Part shown: positions 46,418-58,505 of the stretch, one piece after another
How positions within the stretch are numbered: the stretch's first letter is position 1
Layout: the number at the start of each line of letters is the position of its first letter
Assembly: GCA_030077755.1 (NCBI GenBank)
Contig: JAQJZZ010000007.1
Location: forward strand, 2,108,001-2,172,000
Direction of reading: 5' to 3'
DNA length: 64,000 nucleotides
Source of the DNA: Filosporella fistucella
Taxonomy: Eukaryota; Ascomycota; Leotiomycetes; Helotiales
The notes under the pieces: generated by a model
Seen by the model: only the letters and a program-made list of their open reading frames with translations
What the model was told of the DNA's origin: nothing
Databases searched by the model: none
Position numbers and translations under genes: made by a program

Positions 46418-48288
46418 ATGAAAAAATTCATTTTTACCTCGATTTTTGGTCTTACTCCAGTGTCACCATCGAACGAGTCATCTCATTCTTTAATTCGTGA
46501 TCTCGCAGAAGGGACGTCTAAAGAAGTAAAGCGAGATCGAACGGTAGCTCTTCCAGCTGAAACACAATATGAATGCGATCCACAACTGCGAAAAAGCACC
46601 GACCAGACGATACTGGGGAGTGCTCTCCATGCAACGCAGCAATATCTTCCAAAAGGAAATATGGATCACATCTCTCAGGTACCGATCAATGACCAAGTTG
46701 GACAAGAGGGCACACATCAAGTCATAAAAGGCGGTATTGTCTGCCAAAATGCTGTGCGGAGAGATTCCTCCAGCCCAAGAAGCAATAGGGAGCAATATCA
46801 TCACGATAAATTGCAGGGAGACAATAGCCATAGTCGAGGAAAGCTTTGAAATACGTCACAATCGAAGGAACATTCTCGGACAGCCGAGAGAGAAGACGAT
46901 TATGCCCAAAAATCATCGACTCGTGAAAATACAGACAATGCACCCAGTAAGAGTTTCTTATCTGGTATCCTGGGCAGCGTCTTAGCAAAATGCTACCAGC
47001 CTCGGGGGAAAGAAGGATTCATAGAAATACCAACGCAAATCGAGATGGTTCAGTTCCCACTCTTCATACAGATCCCGAATCTAGATCTGGTGGCCACCAC
47101 AACCCAAGTGAAAAGGAAAGTCAATCCACAGATTTAGATGCTAAGACCCATAGTCGGAGCATGGAGCATAGTCAGATTCAGAAACGTAACAAATCGATTC
47201 TTGCAGATGGCATCACCGTCCCAGGAGAAAATAAGGACAAGAAACAATTTCACACGTTGGATAAGTCAAGTACCCCTGCAAATTCTGGATCCAAAGACAG
47301 GAGTAGCCATGACGCCAGAAAGTCAAATATCAAGAGCCTCCCCGCCACCGAAACAAATGCTAAAAATTTAAAAAGTGATGGCGGCAATCAAAAGCTGCCT
47401 CGAGGAGACCCCATTTCAAGGGCTGATATTGCCAGGAAATTCCCAGATACCGGCCACAGTAAGCAGAAAACCGCAAAGCAAATCCTTTTGGACAAGTCAA
47501 TTACTACAAAAGCCATAGGGAGTAATGGCGGTCGGGAAAAACAAGAGCAGGCGGTCCTTACAAGCGTTGACAATACTCGGGCGTTAAACACTGGTTCGAA
47601 CAAAAATCCCAAACGTCGACTTGCAGATGATACGACATCTTCTCAGTCTCAAGGCGATGGTGATGGCGATGGAGGGAGTGAGCAACGATCGCACCGTTCA
47701 AAAAACAGCAATTCCGAAGCCGCTGTCCCACTTAAGGCTAACACTAGCAAAAGTTCAGACGGGAAGAATAATTTGCAAAAACAGCCGCAACCTGCTACAG
47801 GCGAGCATACCAAGGAGAAGAGAGCAACAACCAAGCAGCAGGACACTAAAGCGAAGCCCGAGCCCAAAATAAGTGGTAGAAAAGATAGGAGCGGGACTAG
47901 CAATGTCGACCACAACCCCAGAAACATCCCGGGAGGAAATCGGGGGACTCGTGAGATGGAGAAAGAGCCAAAATTAATAGCAAACCAACATGGCTACAAG
48001 GATAAAAAGCAAAAAACGGCCAAGATGCTCAAGGCCAGTCCAAAAGCGCACAAGGACAAGGATGAGAAGAACGAATTGAGGAAGAAAGAGAAATCGAATC
48101 CTGAGAAGCATGAGACAAAAGAGGGGAAGGGGGAAAAGAAAAACGGGGATCCGCCCGTGAATGTTGTCTCTTCGAAAGAATTTGATTCGATTGTCGAGAG
48201 TGCAGTGGAAGTTCTTGGTCTGAAGAAAGCCTCCCCACCTTTCTGTTCTGTTTTGCAGATGGACACCACACCGTGTTCCCACGAATAA
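46418..48288 (+). CDS. Lys/Ser-rich disordered protein with one in-frame TGA
   Basis: Exons are 46418-46946 and 47000-48288 (606 codons; phases close). The 53-bp intron has a GTAAGA donor and TACCAG acceptor and joins two frames of identical character: charged, Lys/Ser/Asp/Asn-rich and without domains (for example KDKDEKNELRKKEKSNPEKH). Only the last 25 residues look ordered (SSKEFDSIVESAVEVLGLKK). TGA at 46847-46849 breaks exon 1; no plausible splice pair removes it. Either this is a recent nonsense mutation, or the real gene is only the downstream part with a different start (ATG at 46990 lies inside the proposed intron). The product is unknown. Confidence 0.5.
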
Positions 48289-49123
48289 ACTCTTCTGGTA
48301 AATTATAGAGGCCTAGCAAGAAGGCGAATTGTAAAAGTATACAGCAGTGATGCCGTTGATGTGCCGCCGGTTACCATTTATCCGAGGTATGTCGATATTG
48401 ATGCCGAACTCGTTTGAAAAGACGCTTCAAGATCAGCAACTAGTGGGATTGAGGACAAGAGTAACAACTATATTTATGGCACACATAAACTTATCTTCTA
48501 AATCCCACACTATCTGCGACGCGTTCCTTGGCAGTTTCCAATCCGATTCTCTGGCGCTGAAATTGTAGATTCTCATCGTAAGTCTTGCCGGTCCCTTTAC
48601 ATCAAGAGAGGGCATTTAATTTGCATCATAGGAAATAGAAAATACAACAACAAATTATCTGTACGAGATCATTGTACATAGTGAGATTTTTGAAGGTTGA
48701 TTTTGTCTCTCACAGGCGTGCTATTGAATATTGAAGGGCCGAGATTAGGTATGTCATGATTGAGAATTTACAAAGCGCTATGCAAGACTTCGTAGGTATT
48801 TACAGGCTATCGTTCTAGCGAGTTAGGCCTGCTGGGGTCACCGAAGCACGCCGACCACTCCTGTAGTCTTCGGCACCTCCATCGCTAGAAGATGAAGCTC
48901 CAGCGCTTAACTTGCATGGAAAAAATATGTCGTGCTGCCTAGGTACAACTGATTCAGGCTTCCGCTTTCGCGCCACGTGGCACAATGGGAATAAAATCCA
49001 GCATCACACAAAGTTATCTTCAATTAGTGTTGCCGTTTCGGATATTAATCTTAAAAATTATCTCATATAAAGATCCTATCACAGAAAAGGCTCGTGCTAT
49101 AACTACATCACATCTCGGACGAT
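48289..49123. other. Intergenic, 0.8 kb
   Basis: No gene seen. Probably carries the promoter of the plus-strand gene that follows. Confidence 0.5.
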
Positions 49124-50264
49124 ATGAAGCCTAGCCAGACTATCTCAGTTGCGGGAAGGATGTTGCTACTAGGCTCGACAGCTTTGTCTCTGGATATATG
49201 CAGTGATTGCCCTATCCCAACGAGATATACTTCACCGGGAGTGGGGTTCGACCTTACGATTAATTATGGGTATGTGGTTGCTCAGAGGACTCCTGAGGAG
49301 ATCTGTCCAAGGTTCACGGCTGATGTTATTAAGAATCTCCGCCGTTTACTTTCCAAACGGTACCATTGCCAGTGTAGCCAAGATTGAAGGGAGTCCGGCA
49401 TACAAGGTTGAGATGAGGAGAATGGTGGATGAAGCATGCTTACTGCTCGAGGGTGGCGATTCAGAGGACCTTTTGCAGATACCTGCTTCGCCAGACTTGG
49501 CGAAGTATATGTGGCCAGCTTTCCTCCAGAAAATGTCTCAATACTTCGGTATTGCTCCAGAGTATCAATTCTCTCCCATATTATCTATGCTAGAAGCATT
49601 GAAAATATCCACAGATTCATTTATCTCAGACAAAGTCCGATTTGTTGAAGTCTCCATCCCAGCATCCCCATCATATATTCAGGACAAACAGACACCATCT
49701 CTGGATCTTGCTCTACGCACCATAGGTTTATCACGGACGAATGGAAGACCAACTAAAGCACTAGCGGCTGCTGCGAGAGGTATTGGGATTGGAAGAGAGG
49801 ACAGCTCTGTGATAGAGTATATCTTAGGTGTTGACTATAGTAGAGCAGGGCTAATGCTGACGCTTGATTCACTTGATAGGGGTGTATTCGAGGAGGTTTA
49901 CAAATCTTGGCATCCCGAACTCGGTGGAGACACCTCGAATGTTCTTCCAGATTACTGGAAGCATGTAGCAAGTCAGATAGGGGAATTTTTAAAAGAAAGC
50001 CAAAAGATCGTAGATCGTTTGGTTTTCATAGGGGATTGCATGTTAAAGAAACCTGAAATGATGGAAACCTTGAGAAGTGTACTTGGAAAGGATCATTCGT
50101 TTACTAGTGGAATGGACGGGTTCAATGGGCTAGGATACGACCCAGAGTTCGCGGCTGCAATTGAGATGGCAGCAATGTCGAGAAGAAACGCAGATATTTC
50201 TCCCACAGGATGTACGTACGCTGGAACCTGTAAAGAAGCTGAACTATATAGAGATGAGTTGTAA
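49124..50264 (+). CDS. Small Hsp70-like ATPase with signal peptide and C-terminal RDEL
   Basis: Exons are 49124-49269 and 49334-50264 (358 aa). The 64-bp intron (GTATGT donor, CTGAT branch, TTAAG acceptor) resolves what otherwise looks like a frameshift, and joins GVGFDLTINYG to ISAVYFPNGTIASVAKIEG, the shape of the Hsp70 phosphate-1 loop. A hydrophobic N-terminus (MLLLGSTALSLDICSDC) suggests secretion. The remainder resembles the N-lobe and part of the actin-like ATPase domain found in secreted fungal Hsp70-like proteins. It is much shorter than a full Hsp70 (about 640 aa) and has no substrate-binding domain. The last four residues are RDEL, a variant of the ER-retention signal. The Hsp70-like assignment is by analogy of the loop and of neighbouring genes, so moderate. 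Confidence 0.65.
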
Positions 50265-50518
50265 CGATATACACTCGCAATCAAGAGACTGAACTTTTGT
50301 AACGATTAATCAACCTGTATCGAACCGGATTGTTTAATGATTGCCTATTGTCCGACAAAATGTCTGGCTGTTGTCACACGGAACTTGCAAGAGAGTGATG
50401 ACTATGAGACTATAACAATAATGAGTACACTTTCGCTATTCTGCAATTTAAAGCCGCCTAAATCTGACATGAAATAACCTGAAAACATCGTGAACGCTTT
50501 GCTGCTACCGACAAACTA

Positions 50519-52402
50519 TCACACATACTCAGCAGTAACAGTATCATACCGTTTATCTTGACAGATCAACACATACTTCGTGGAAGCCGATTGGAAAGTT
50601 GCCTCCACTGCTCCCTTGACCCTATAATATCTCTCTCCATCATTACAAAGCTTTGTCTCCATTTTGTCCAATTCTTCCTTCGATACATGAGAGAGATCTG
50701 CTTTCAAAGTCACGAGATCTCGAACATTTCCATCCTTGTGAATAGGAGCTGTAAGACTGTGCTTGTCACAATAGACTTTCATCTCGACGGTGTCCAGCTT
50801 GGCGTTCTTCATTGGATGAAATGAGTCGAATGTCAAAACATACGGCTTGTTCTCGTCAACTGGGTCTCCTTTTCTGATGAACCAATGCAAAGCCTTGACT
50901 TTGTGGTACCTGTCTCTGGCGCACCAGTATCTATGCACTCAATCAGCTAAATTTAGTTTCCAATGTGATCGATACTCTTACTTCTTTGTGTCATCATGTT
51001 CACTGAGCTTGAATCTTACGTTCAGTTGCAGTCCATAATGCTTTCTGGCAGCGCGTGATTCCATCCTTACTGAAGCCAAAGAGGCATTGGCATTCGCAAG
51101 ACCCATCATTACTGCGCCTCGGACGACCGCAGTCCAGGCGTTTGGCGGCTGAAGCACCTCCACAGTTGGGCCCAATGCAGATCGAAGGCATTCCTTGAGG
51201 TGATTATTCTGGCCAAATCCTCCTACCAGCAGCACAGCCCGAATCTCCTTGTTTGTTGCTTTGATCTGTCCCTGCACCAGCTTTACTACTTTCTCCATGA
51301 TCGGCTCAAATATCTCCTTCATTTCAGCAGCTTTGATACTAAAGCGACCTCTTCGGATGCCTAGTTGTGGATTATTGGCGAGACCAGGCACGAGTACGCT
51401 GTATCCATCCTCATTTGCAGTTGATGGAGAATATTGCTTCTTGATCTGTTCGACGTTAGATATGAACCAAAGTAGGGTGACTCCACTTACGACTGAGTCA
51501 AATCGCTCCATAGCTTCTGCCAGAATTTCTTCATCCCAGCCAGGCTCTTTGCCCAATTTCTTCGTCAGAAATTCTCCAAAGCGACGATTCAAGAATGTTG
51601 AACCACAGAGCCCACCAGTACCAGGGGCAGCCTCTCGTACCTTCAGCATGGGGTAGAGCTCAGTGATCGTGTATGAAATCAAGTCGACAGTTCCACCTCC
51701 TGCATCACACAAAACAAAACTTTCCCCTACTTGAAGTCCATGGGGATCCAAGCCATGAAGGGCATATATTGCTGCTGCTTCTGGTTCAGAAACGAGAAGA
51801 ATATCAGAATTCGATTTCAACCCCGCTTTCTGGCAAGCTTTCAAGGTTTTTTCCTTTGCTACTTCAGACCATATGGCAGGCACTGTCAAACAGAATTCCA
51901 GAGGAATAGTCCGGATAATTGATGCTCCGAGCTTTTGTTCCAACGTATACATCAAGTGATCACATAGGGCTGTAAGATAATCGGAGGTCAGCTCTTCCGG
52001 AGTCTTTTGAGATCCCACAGCAGTTCTTCCATCGGCAAGCCCACTATTCAAGTCAGTATTTGCATATGTTTCTATTGAGATTCTATCACTTACAGCTTGA
52101 ACCACTGATGTCTTTCGACAATGGCTGGAATTTGAAGTCCCCATTCAGTTCCCTGTGCTGTATATCGAAGCTCAGTTGGAACTTTGGGACTGCTCATTCC
52201 CTCATGGGTCCCTAATCCTGATGGCCATATTTCGATCACAGAGTGATGTTCAGGCTTCAAGCGTCAGCATCACTTCATTGTTCAATGTGGAAGAACTCAC
52301 TCGACGAGTCTCAGCCCAGGCAACACCGCTGAAAGTTGTCCCAAAATCGATGCCAATAATTAATTTACGATCAGTTAGTGATAGCCCAGCGATTTTCTCC
52401 AT
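50519..52402 (-). CDS. Hsp70-like ATPase (HSPA12-type), cytosolic
   Basis: Exons are 52402-52301, 52254-52094, 52043-51491, 51445-50982 and 50930-50519 (563 aa; phases close). It carries the Hsp70 ATPase motifs: LIIGIDFGTTFSGVAWAE (phosphate 1), LLVSEPEAAAIYALHG, FVLCDAGGGTVDLISYTITE (phosphate 2), and AVLLVGGFGQNNHLKECLRS (adenosine motif). The C-terminal third is a beta-rich domain unlike the canonical substrate-binding domain, as in the HSPA12 group. Clients are unknown. Intron 3 (51446-51490, GTAAGT donor, TCTAAC branch, AACAG acceptor) is 45 bp, keeps frame and has no stop. The decayed copy at 33088-35259 is a paralogue. Confidence 0.88.
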
Positions 52403-53175
52403 ATCTATGTCTCTATAATGCTGTGGACAGAAAGCGGCAGGTGATTATAGCAAAGTTGGTAGATTATTGTCTTCTATCTTAAATTCTTGTGATGGATTGT
52501 ATTAAGAACCTGTGGAGAATCAGGTGCAAGCTTTGGTGCAGTCATATGCCGAGAGGTACTCAGCACTGCCTTGACACATACACTTAGCCAGTGCAATGTC
52601 AAAATCTGGCGCAGGGGTCTCAGCACTCCAGGTCCTTCGGGCGCAGCCTGATGCATGGAGCTCGGCGTGAGGCTCTCCATTTCTAGCTAATCCACAGAGA
52701 TCAAAAAGTCTTGGGCTAACTTTCAACTAGTACTGGATGGTTTTCGAAAAACAAGATGGAGCCTTACCAATTGAAACCCGATATCAATGATCGTATGTTC
52801 TCACCGGGAATTCCCATCATCAATCAATACTTGTCGCAACGGAAGGATTGCATCTGGGGGGGGTCAAATGGGCTTTCATGTGGGTGTGTCCAAAACAGGA
52901 CACACCTGTATAGGCTCCTTCCGATGTGTCTGTATATTATTGGGTATCAGCTTGCACCTGCTCTGCCGTGTGTTCCATGATTGAAGGAGCCTCGCTTGGT
53001 GAGTTTGCCCAGAATTTGCGAACCACTTTATGCGGCTGCCTACACAGCCCCTTTTACCTTGAAATAATTACCCCACAGCCTCGTTTGAACATTTGAGCCT
53101 CTTCGCTGCTTAATTTTCTATTCCTTGTTGTTTGATACATTTTTTCGTACTTCTCAACATTTACAACATACTCGA
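52403..53175. other. Intergenic between divergent genes
   Basis: About 770 bp containing both promoters. Short frames at 52474-52984 show no domain. Confidence 0.5.
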
Positions 53176-54820
53176 ATGTCTCAATCGAACGAGGAAGACG
53201 GCCCAGAAGTTAGCCTTCAAGAAAATCCCTTTGAAACTGATCAAGAGACTGTAAGTACTAGAGTTACATGGCAAGATACAATGAATGACGTTCTTTAGGC
53301 GGAAATAAATGAACATTTCATGGAATGGGAGCCTGAGCTTGATCTCACTCCATTGATTGCAGAATTCGAAATGTCAGAGAAGACGCATCAAGATAGACCA
53401 ACAGGTAGGCAACCAACATTGCAGGCAATAGACTTTTCAATACTAACTATGACGCAAATAGTGCTTGAACCTGCTCCTGATGGAATGAATGGCTCTTCAG
53501 AGTAAATCACAGCGAGACGATTGAATATGCATTCACTGATTAAGTATAGAAACCCAGAAACAGTCAAGAATTCAGAATCAGATAAAAAGACGGCAGAAAA
53601 ATCTCATACCCCTGCAAAGCTTCAGAAACCAGCCAAGAAAGATACAATTCAGCCAGCAGTACCAATTATCAAACATGAGACGAGTCCTCCCGTTCCACCA
53701 AAGCACGTTACTCCAGAGAAATACAAAGAATCTCAGAGCGAGATCGAAGCTTTGAAAAAGAAAGTCGAAGAACTCAGCAAGAACCTAGATGAAGCACACG
53801 ATTTCATATTCTCTCTACAACCTCGTAGACAGCTTATCACCGAATCTGAAGCAGCAGCAGACTACAAATCTCTTTGTGGCAGCGTTGAAGAATGGGTGCA
53901 AACCAAAATCGGCGATGCAGTCTGCGATAAGAAGCTTATGAAAGGCTCCACAGCTGCTGCGCCTGCGAGGAGATTCATGTCCCTGATATCACACCCGGGT
54001 AGAGAGGCATTCGCATGTCCGGAAACGGATGAGTACAATGTCATTGCAGCGATTATGAATTATCTGCGTCTGCAGATATTTGACAAGGATTTTTATTGTC
54101 CGATTCAGCAGGGCGGAATTGATTTCTTGAACTCGATAGAAGATAGTATGCATAATCTTGAGCCACAGAGAGGTATGAAAAATTAATTCCTAATCCAATG
54201 GATGTACAAATGGCTGATGTAGAACACCAGATCTGTTCACACGCCGCTCCTGGCGAAGCGAAACATACATTGCACTCGCTTCACGTCAAAAGTTCCAATT
54301 TTACCGTCACCGACAGACGCAGAATCTAGTCGCAGAACTGACAGCGATGCTCATCATCTTCCTCCCGGGTACAGATAGAGCAAAACTCGCTGCTTCAATT
54401 GAAACAGCCATCATCGAGCCTGCGCTATCACTAGCACATAAACTACACCTCTCAGTTGACAAGTTCACCCTAGAATGGACTTCATTCCGCAAGACACGTC
54501 CTGAGAACCGGAGCCATGACCCGTCTTCTTTTGCCGCTCATGAGTGTCTTGACTTTCTGAAAGCTGGAAAAGTTGTTCGGAATACAAATGCAACCAACTT
54601 AACTTATCTTTTCGATTTAGCACCCTCCCTTGTCATCTCGACGGTGAAGGCGGACGCTTATTCACAGCCGAAAGTGTTGTCCAAGCCGAGAGTTTTAGTG
54701 GCAGTTACGAAAAGCGAGGAGGGACCATTTGGCTTCCCTGATATGGCATCGGATGAGGTTACTACATTGTTAGGATGGTTGTATAATAAATTGCAGAAGC
54801 GGACGTTCCAGTTCAGGTGA
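53176..54820 (+). CDS. Coiled-coil hypothetical protein, 477 aa
   Basis: Exons are 53176-53250, 53299-53404, 53462-53501, 53550-54172 and 54231-54820; phases close. An acidic N-terminus (MSQSNEEDGPEVS) leads to a Lys/Pro-rich segment, a coiled coil (KYKESQSEIEALKKKVEELS) and a globular C-terminal half (WVQTKIGDAVCDKK, then NYLRLQIFDKDFYCP, FRKTRPENRSHDPSS). The last intron uses the CACCAG acceptor at 54230 rather than the earlier GTAG, because only that choice joins the frames. I know of similar uncharacterised proteins expanded in ascomycete genomes but no function. Confidence 0.78.
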
Positions 54821-55146
54821 GGATGAGTCCACTGATATAAAGTTTGGACCAGTTTTGTAGAAAGCATATATTGGATGATTGAAAGAATGACACTTGAATC
54901 CACGAATCAAGAATTGTGTTTCTATTGCCATTTTGCATATCTACACTAGATTATTTGTATGAAATTGACAACTACTCTCGTGTCGGTCATTGCCATGTAG
55001 TCGTATCTCGGTATAATCACTTAGACACTTCCAACAAAACTCAGATCCACATGCAATGCCTTAGAAATCATGTCAGTAAGAAAGACTCTGTATTCAATTT
55101 ATATAGTTCCAATGTAAAATAATGAGAACAGATAGCGAGAAAATAT
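54821..55146. other. Convergent 3' ends
   Basis: About 330 bp between two genes that point towards each other. No gene seen. Confidence 0.5.
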
Positions 55147-56856
55147 TTAGTAACAGCTGACATGTCCCGCCCAATCCTTCAAACACCTCCAACAGAATTG
55201 ATGTGCACATTGAGTACCTGCATCAGTCAGTCACTTGATCGACCAACAGTTTCTCGACCACACGATTCGACGTGAAATTGAATTCAGGGCAGCATCAATT
55301 GGAACATAAGATTGGGAACCACAGAAGGAAATGGCGTCAAAACTCACAAGTCATATGCTCACAGCCTTGATTCTTCTCAATAGGCCACTTGCAGCCAGGA
55401 CACAATTTGGTCGTCTCCTTGACTTTTGCCAAACTAGCCTGCTCATCCCGAATCTTCTGCTTCATCTCTTCAATCTTTCGAATCCTCTCTGCCTCTAGTC
55501 TCTTCTTCTCCTCTTGTATTCGGCGTTTCTCTTCTGCGATACGTTGTTTCTCGGCTTCTTGTCTGATTCTTTGGCACTCAACTGCTTGATTCAATTTCGC
55601 TTTTTGTAGCTCCGCTTCATGGCATTGAGTTTGACGAGCCTCTTCTGCTTTTTTGGCGACAAAATCTTCTGCGCTTGGTGTCCATGGTGTTGAGGTCGCG
55701 GTGACGAGCTTGAGGATTGAGGCGTCGAAACCTTCAGAGTCAGAGAGCATATTATCGTATTCAGTGCAAGTGAGCCCTTCATGCCACTTTATCGAGTGCT
55801 TGAAGCATGACTTGAATCCACAGCTGAAGCACTGATGGAGTGGATTCTCGGTGGTATTGTGTAGTTGGCCGAAATCACAGTTTTGGCACCATATGAAATT
55901 TTTGTCGGAGCTGAGTGCAGACCGGAGGGATAGATCGTGATACCTTCATGAAAAATTAGACATCAACTTTTGGCTTTTTGATGATCTCCGTGACTTACTT
56001 AGCAAACGTCTTGGAATCGGCATGCATTTTGATATCCTCATGAATGAGAGTAATGTCGCATTCTGGACATTTGATCTGATTCCATATCTTATTCTCCAAG
56101 TCGGATTTGATGGATTTTGCGAGGCAGCGTCGACAAACCGCTGGTTCGTGAAGACAGGCCAGGGAAGTCCACTTAGGAGGTATGCAAACTTGTGAGAATT
56201 CTTCGGTGCAGACTATACAGCTTGTAGGACGATCGTTTGAGATGATGTATTGAGGTTTAGTAAGTTTTCCACTGGAAATTCCCGTATTTGCTCGAGTAGA
56301 AGATGACGAAGAGCCGGCAAAGAGTGAGAGCAACCGGCTGTAGCTGGAGGGCCTGTCGCTATAAGAAGAAAGTTAATATGATATAATGGATTTTGTCTGA
56401 AAAGACTTGCCTGGGCTGAGATCCAGAAGCCTGGTCCCCGCGGTCAATTTCCTTTCCTTTTCCTTTTCCTGTGTAATCTCTCTCGATGTCCTTTTGTGCC
56501 ATTTGAATTATATCTTCGAATGGATTTAAACCTCCAGCTCGCATGACAATAGTATCTTCCTGGTCAGGTATGACATTTTGATTTGTAGAATGAATGCCGT
56601 ATTGAGGACCAAATAATGGAATGTCGTTGAGTCCATACACAGATTGAAGCAAATTCCAAGTATCGGAGGTCGTTACAGGTTCTTCAACGACCGGATGTAG
56701 AATTGAATAGTCGTCGCTCAACATCGTGGGCTCAGTATCTTGAGTGCTGACTGGGACTCTTAGAGTTGTATCACTGAACTCTTCATATGGTGGCGGCGCA
56801 TCTTGGTTCGGTCGCGGCTGCAACAAAGCACCGAAAATACTGGTTCTTCGTACCAT
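55147..56856 (-). CDS. RBR (RING-IBR-RING2) E3 ubiquitin ligase
   Basis: Exons are 56856-56411, 56358-55999, 55943-55348 and 55217-55147 (490 aa; phases close). A disordered N-terminus (to about residue 180) precedes RING1 (CIVCTEEF, then CRRC and CPEC), an IBR domain (FIWCQNCDFGQLH, HQCFSCGFKSCFKH), a long charged coiled coil (about residues 360-430, RRIQEEKKRLEAERIRKIEE) that separates IBR from RING2, and RING2 (LCPGCKWPIEK, GCEHMTC, CTQCAHQFCWRC). RBR ligases pass ubiquitin through a RING2 cysteine before the substrate; here it is the cysteine of HMTC. Intron 1 is GC-AG (AG|GCAAGT at 56410). The 130-bp intron 3 splits the codon of that catalytic cysteine. The long coiled coil between IBR and RING2 is unusual. 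Confidence 0.9.
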
Positions 56857-58505
56857 TATTTACTCCAGACTTGCAGAAGCACAATTCCAGCAAGTATTTC
56901 CAGAGTGTCCCCGATTCAGAGCAACCCAGGTATGATTAATTGTCGTTTAAAATCTCGTAAAAGGGTTTGAGATGAAGTCACCCAGTCTACCAGAGCCTCT
57001 TCGTCAGCTGCAGAAAGTACCTTACAACACTTCCTAACCAAATGCATCTACCTGAACAAAATGTAACTCAATCGGTACACCGAACAGAACTACTGGCTTA
57101 GAGTACTTCGAGGTCGGGAAAAAGTCCTACACAGCCTCCTTTTTAGCTCTGAAGGATCAAGGTGTTTGGTGTAAGGCTGCAGTTAACAAGCGCGGTCGCC
57201 TCGTTTGCCTTGCAGGATTGCTATGCATTTTACCCCGCCAACACATGAGACAAGCATGATATTTCTCAGATAGGCAGAAACGAGGGCGAAAGCTGCAGAT
57301 AGGCAGACTGAATAAGAGCGAATGAGGTCGATGACAGATTATTGAGCTGAAGATTGCTCATACTCATGTTAGTGATCCGATACCTGCATTCTAGTGTTTG
57401 CAGGAACCCCGCACTTAAGGTATGCAAACTGCATTGATGTGTTCGAGGTGGCTTTAAACAATATATAACTAGAGGAAGTACAATGAAGGTGTGATTGATT
57501 TTATTAAATATGTGATTGATTTCAAGCCTTGCCTTCTTTATTTCTTTTAATGAAATGACCATTCCACTCGATTTACTGTCCGAACTGGTTCGCCGTCGAA
57601 TTGACCCGTATTGCCACAGGGCATTGCCGAAATTATGTAGAGCCTCCTCGCGATAATGCCGACTTCGGTGTGTAAGGTGAATTCGAATAATCTCATTTCG
57701 ATATCACGGAGACATATAAAACAAAGTTTGCCACGGAAAGCTTAGTGGCTAAAATCCAAGACATCTTTACCACTGATCAAGAACCTCATGACTCAGACTA
57801 GTCGTGGTCAAGAAGAAGTAAACTATAGTACAATGTGTGTATTATAATCTCTTCCAACTCTTAGGCAGAAAAATGGGATTATATCCCTCGGTTATCTCGA
57901 CAAATCCCCAGACCTTATCTTTGTTAGTTCGTGGATGATATTTTTTAATTTGAGGGTAAAAAGATTCTAGCCACAACGTTTGATTATTTTCTAAATCTCG
58001 ACCTGAAAACGATTTTATTTCCTTTTTATTAGCGCCATTTTTTTACTTTTTAGAAAAGGAATATCGCTTCGTATTTCTCCTCGAACTTTTGCTTTACTTT
58101 AGTTTATAACAAGATCCTTTTTTACAATGCGAGCTAGTATATAGGCATACTTGGTATCTTTAATATTAAAAATAGGGTAGAAATTTGCTCTAGAGAAGAA
58201 GATAAGTAGTTTTAGCTCCATGTGAGTGTCCATTCTTAGATAGTTCCTGGCATGCTTTATTCACCTTGGTCAACTTGATCTTCCTGAAGCTTCCTGAATC
58301 TACACAACACGACAAGTGTATTAAGCCTTATGTCTAAGACCGGTGTTGTCACTGGTTCACAGAGTACTTTCCTACATGTCTACGCTAAGACGGGCGTCAT
58401 TCCTATCCACACGGCATCTTATGAACGAAAGTATCTCGAATGTTGATCTGGCGAACAATATTATATACCAGACAAGTTACATCTGTAAAATCTCTTGTCG
58501 AGACA
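56857..58505. other. Intergenic, 1.6 kb, with an AT-rich block
   Basis: The first kilobase has no gene. At 57,850-58,200 composition is very AT-rich. On the minus strand, 57849-58040, a 64-codon frame without ATG (SGRDLENNQTLWLESFYPQ, then DKVWGFVEITEGYNP) reads like protein and may be a relic of a mobile or lost gene. I cannot name it. Confidence 0.4.

Noticed and set aside
46490..46988. Long minus-strand frames opposite the Lys-rich gene
   Set aside because: Antisense of a low-complexity coding region; the plus strand joins through a good intron and has a consistent composition.
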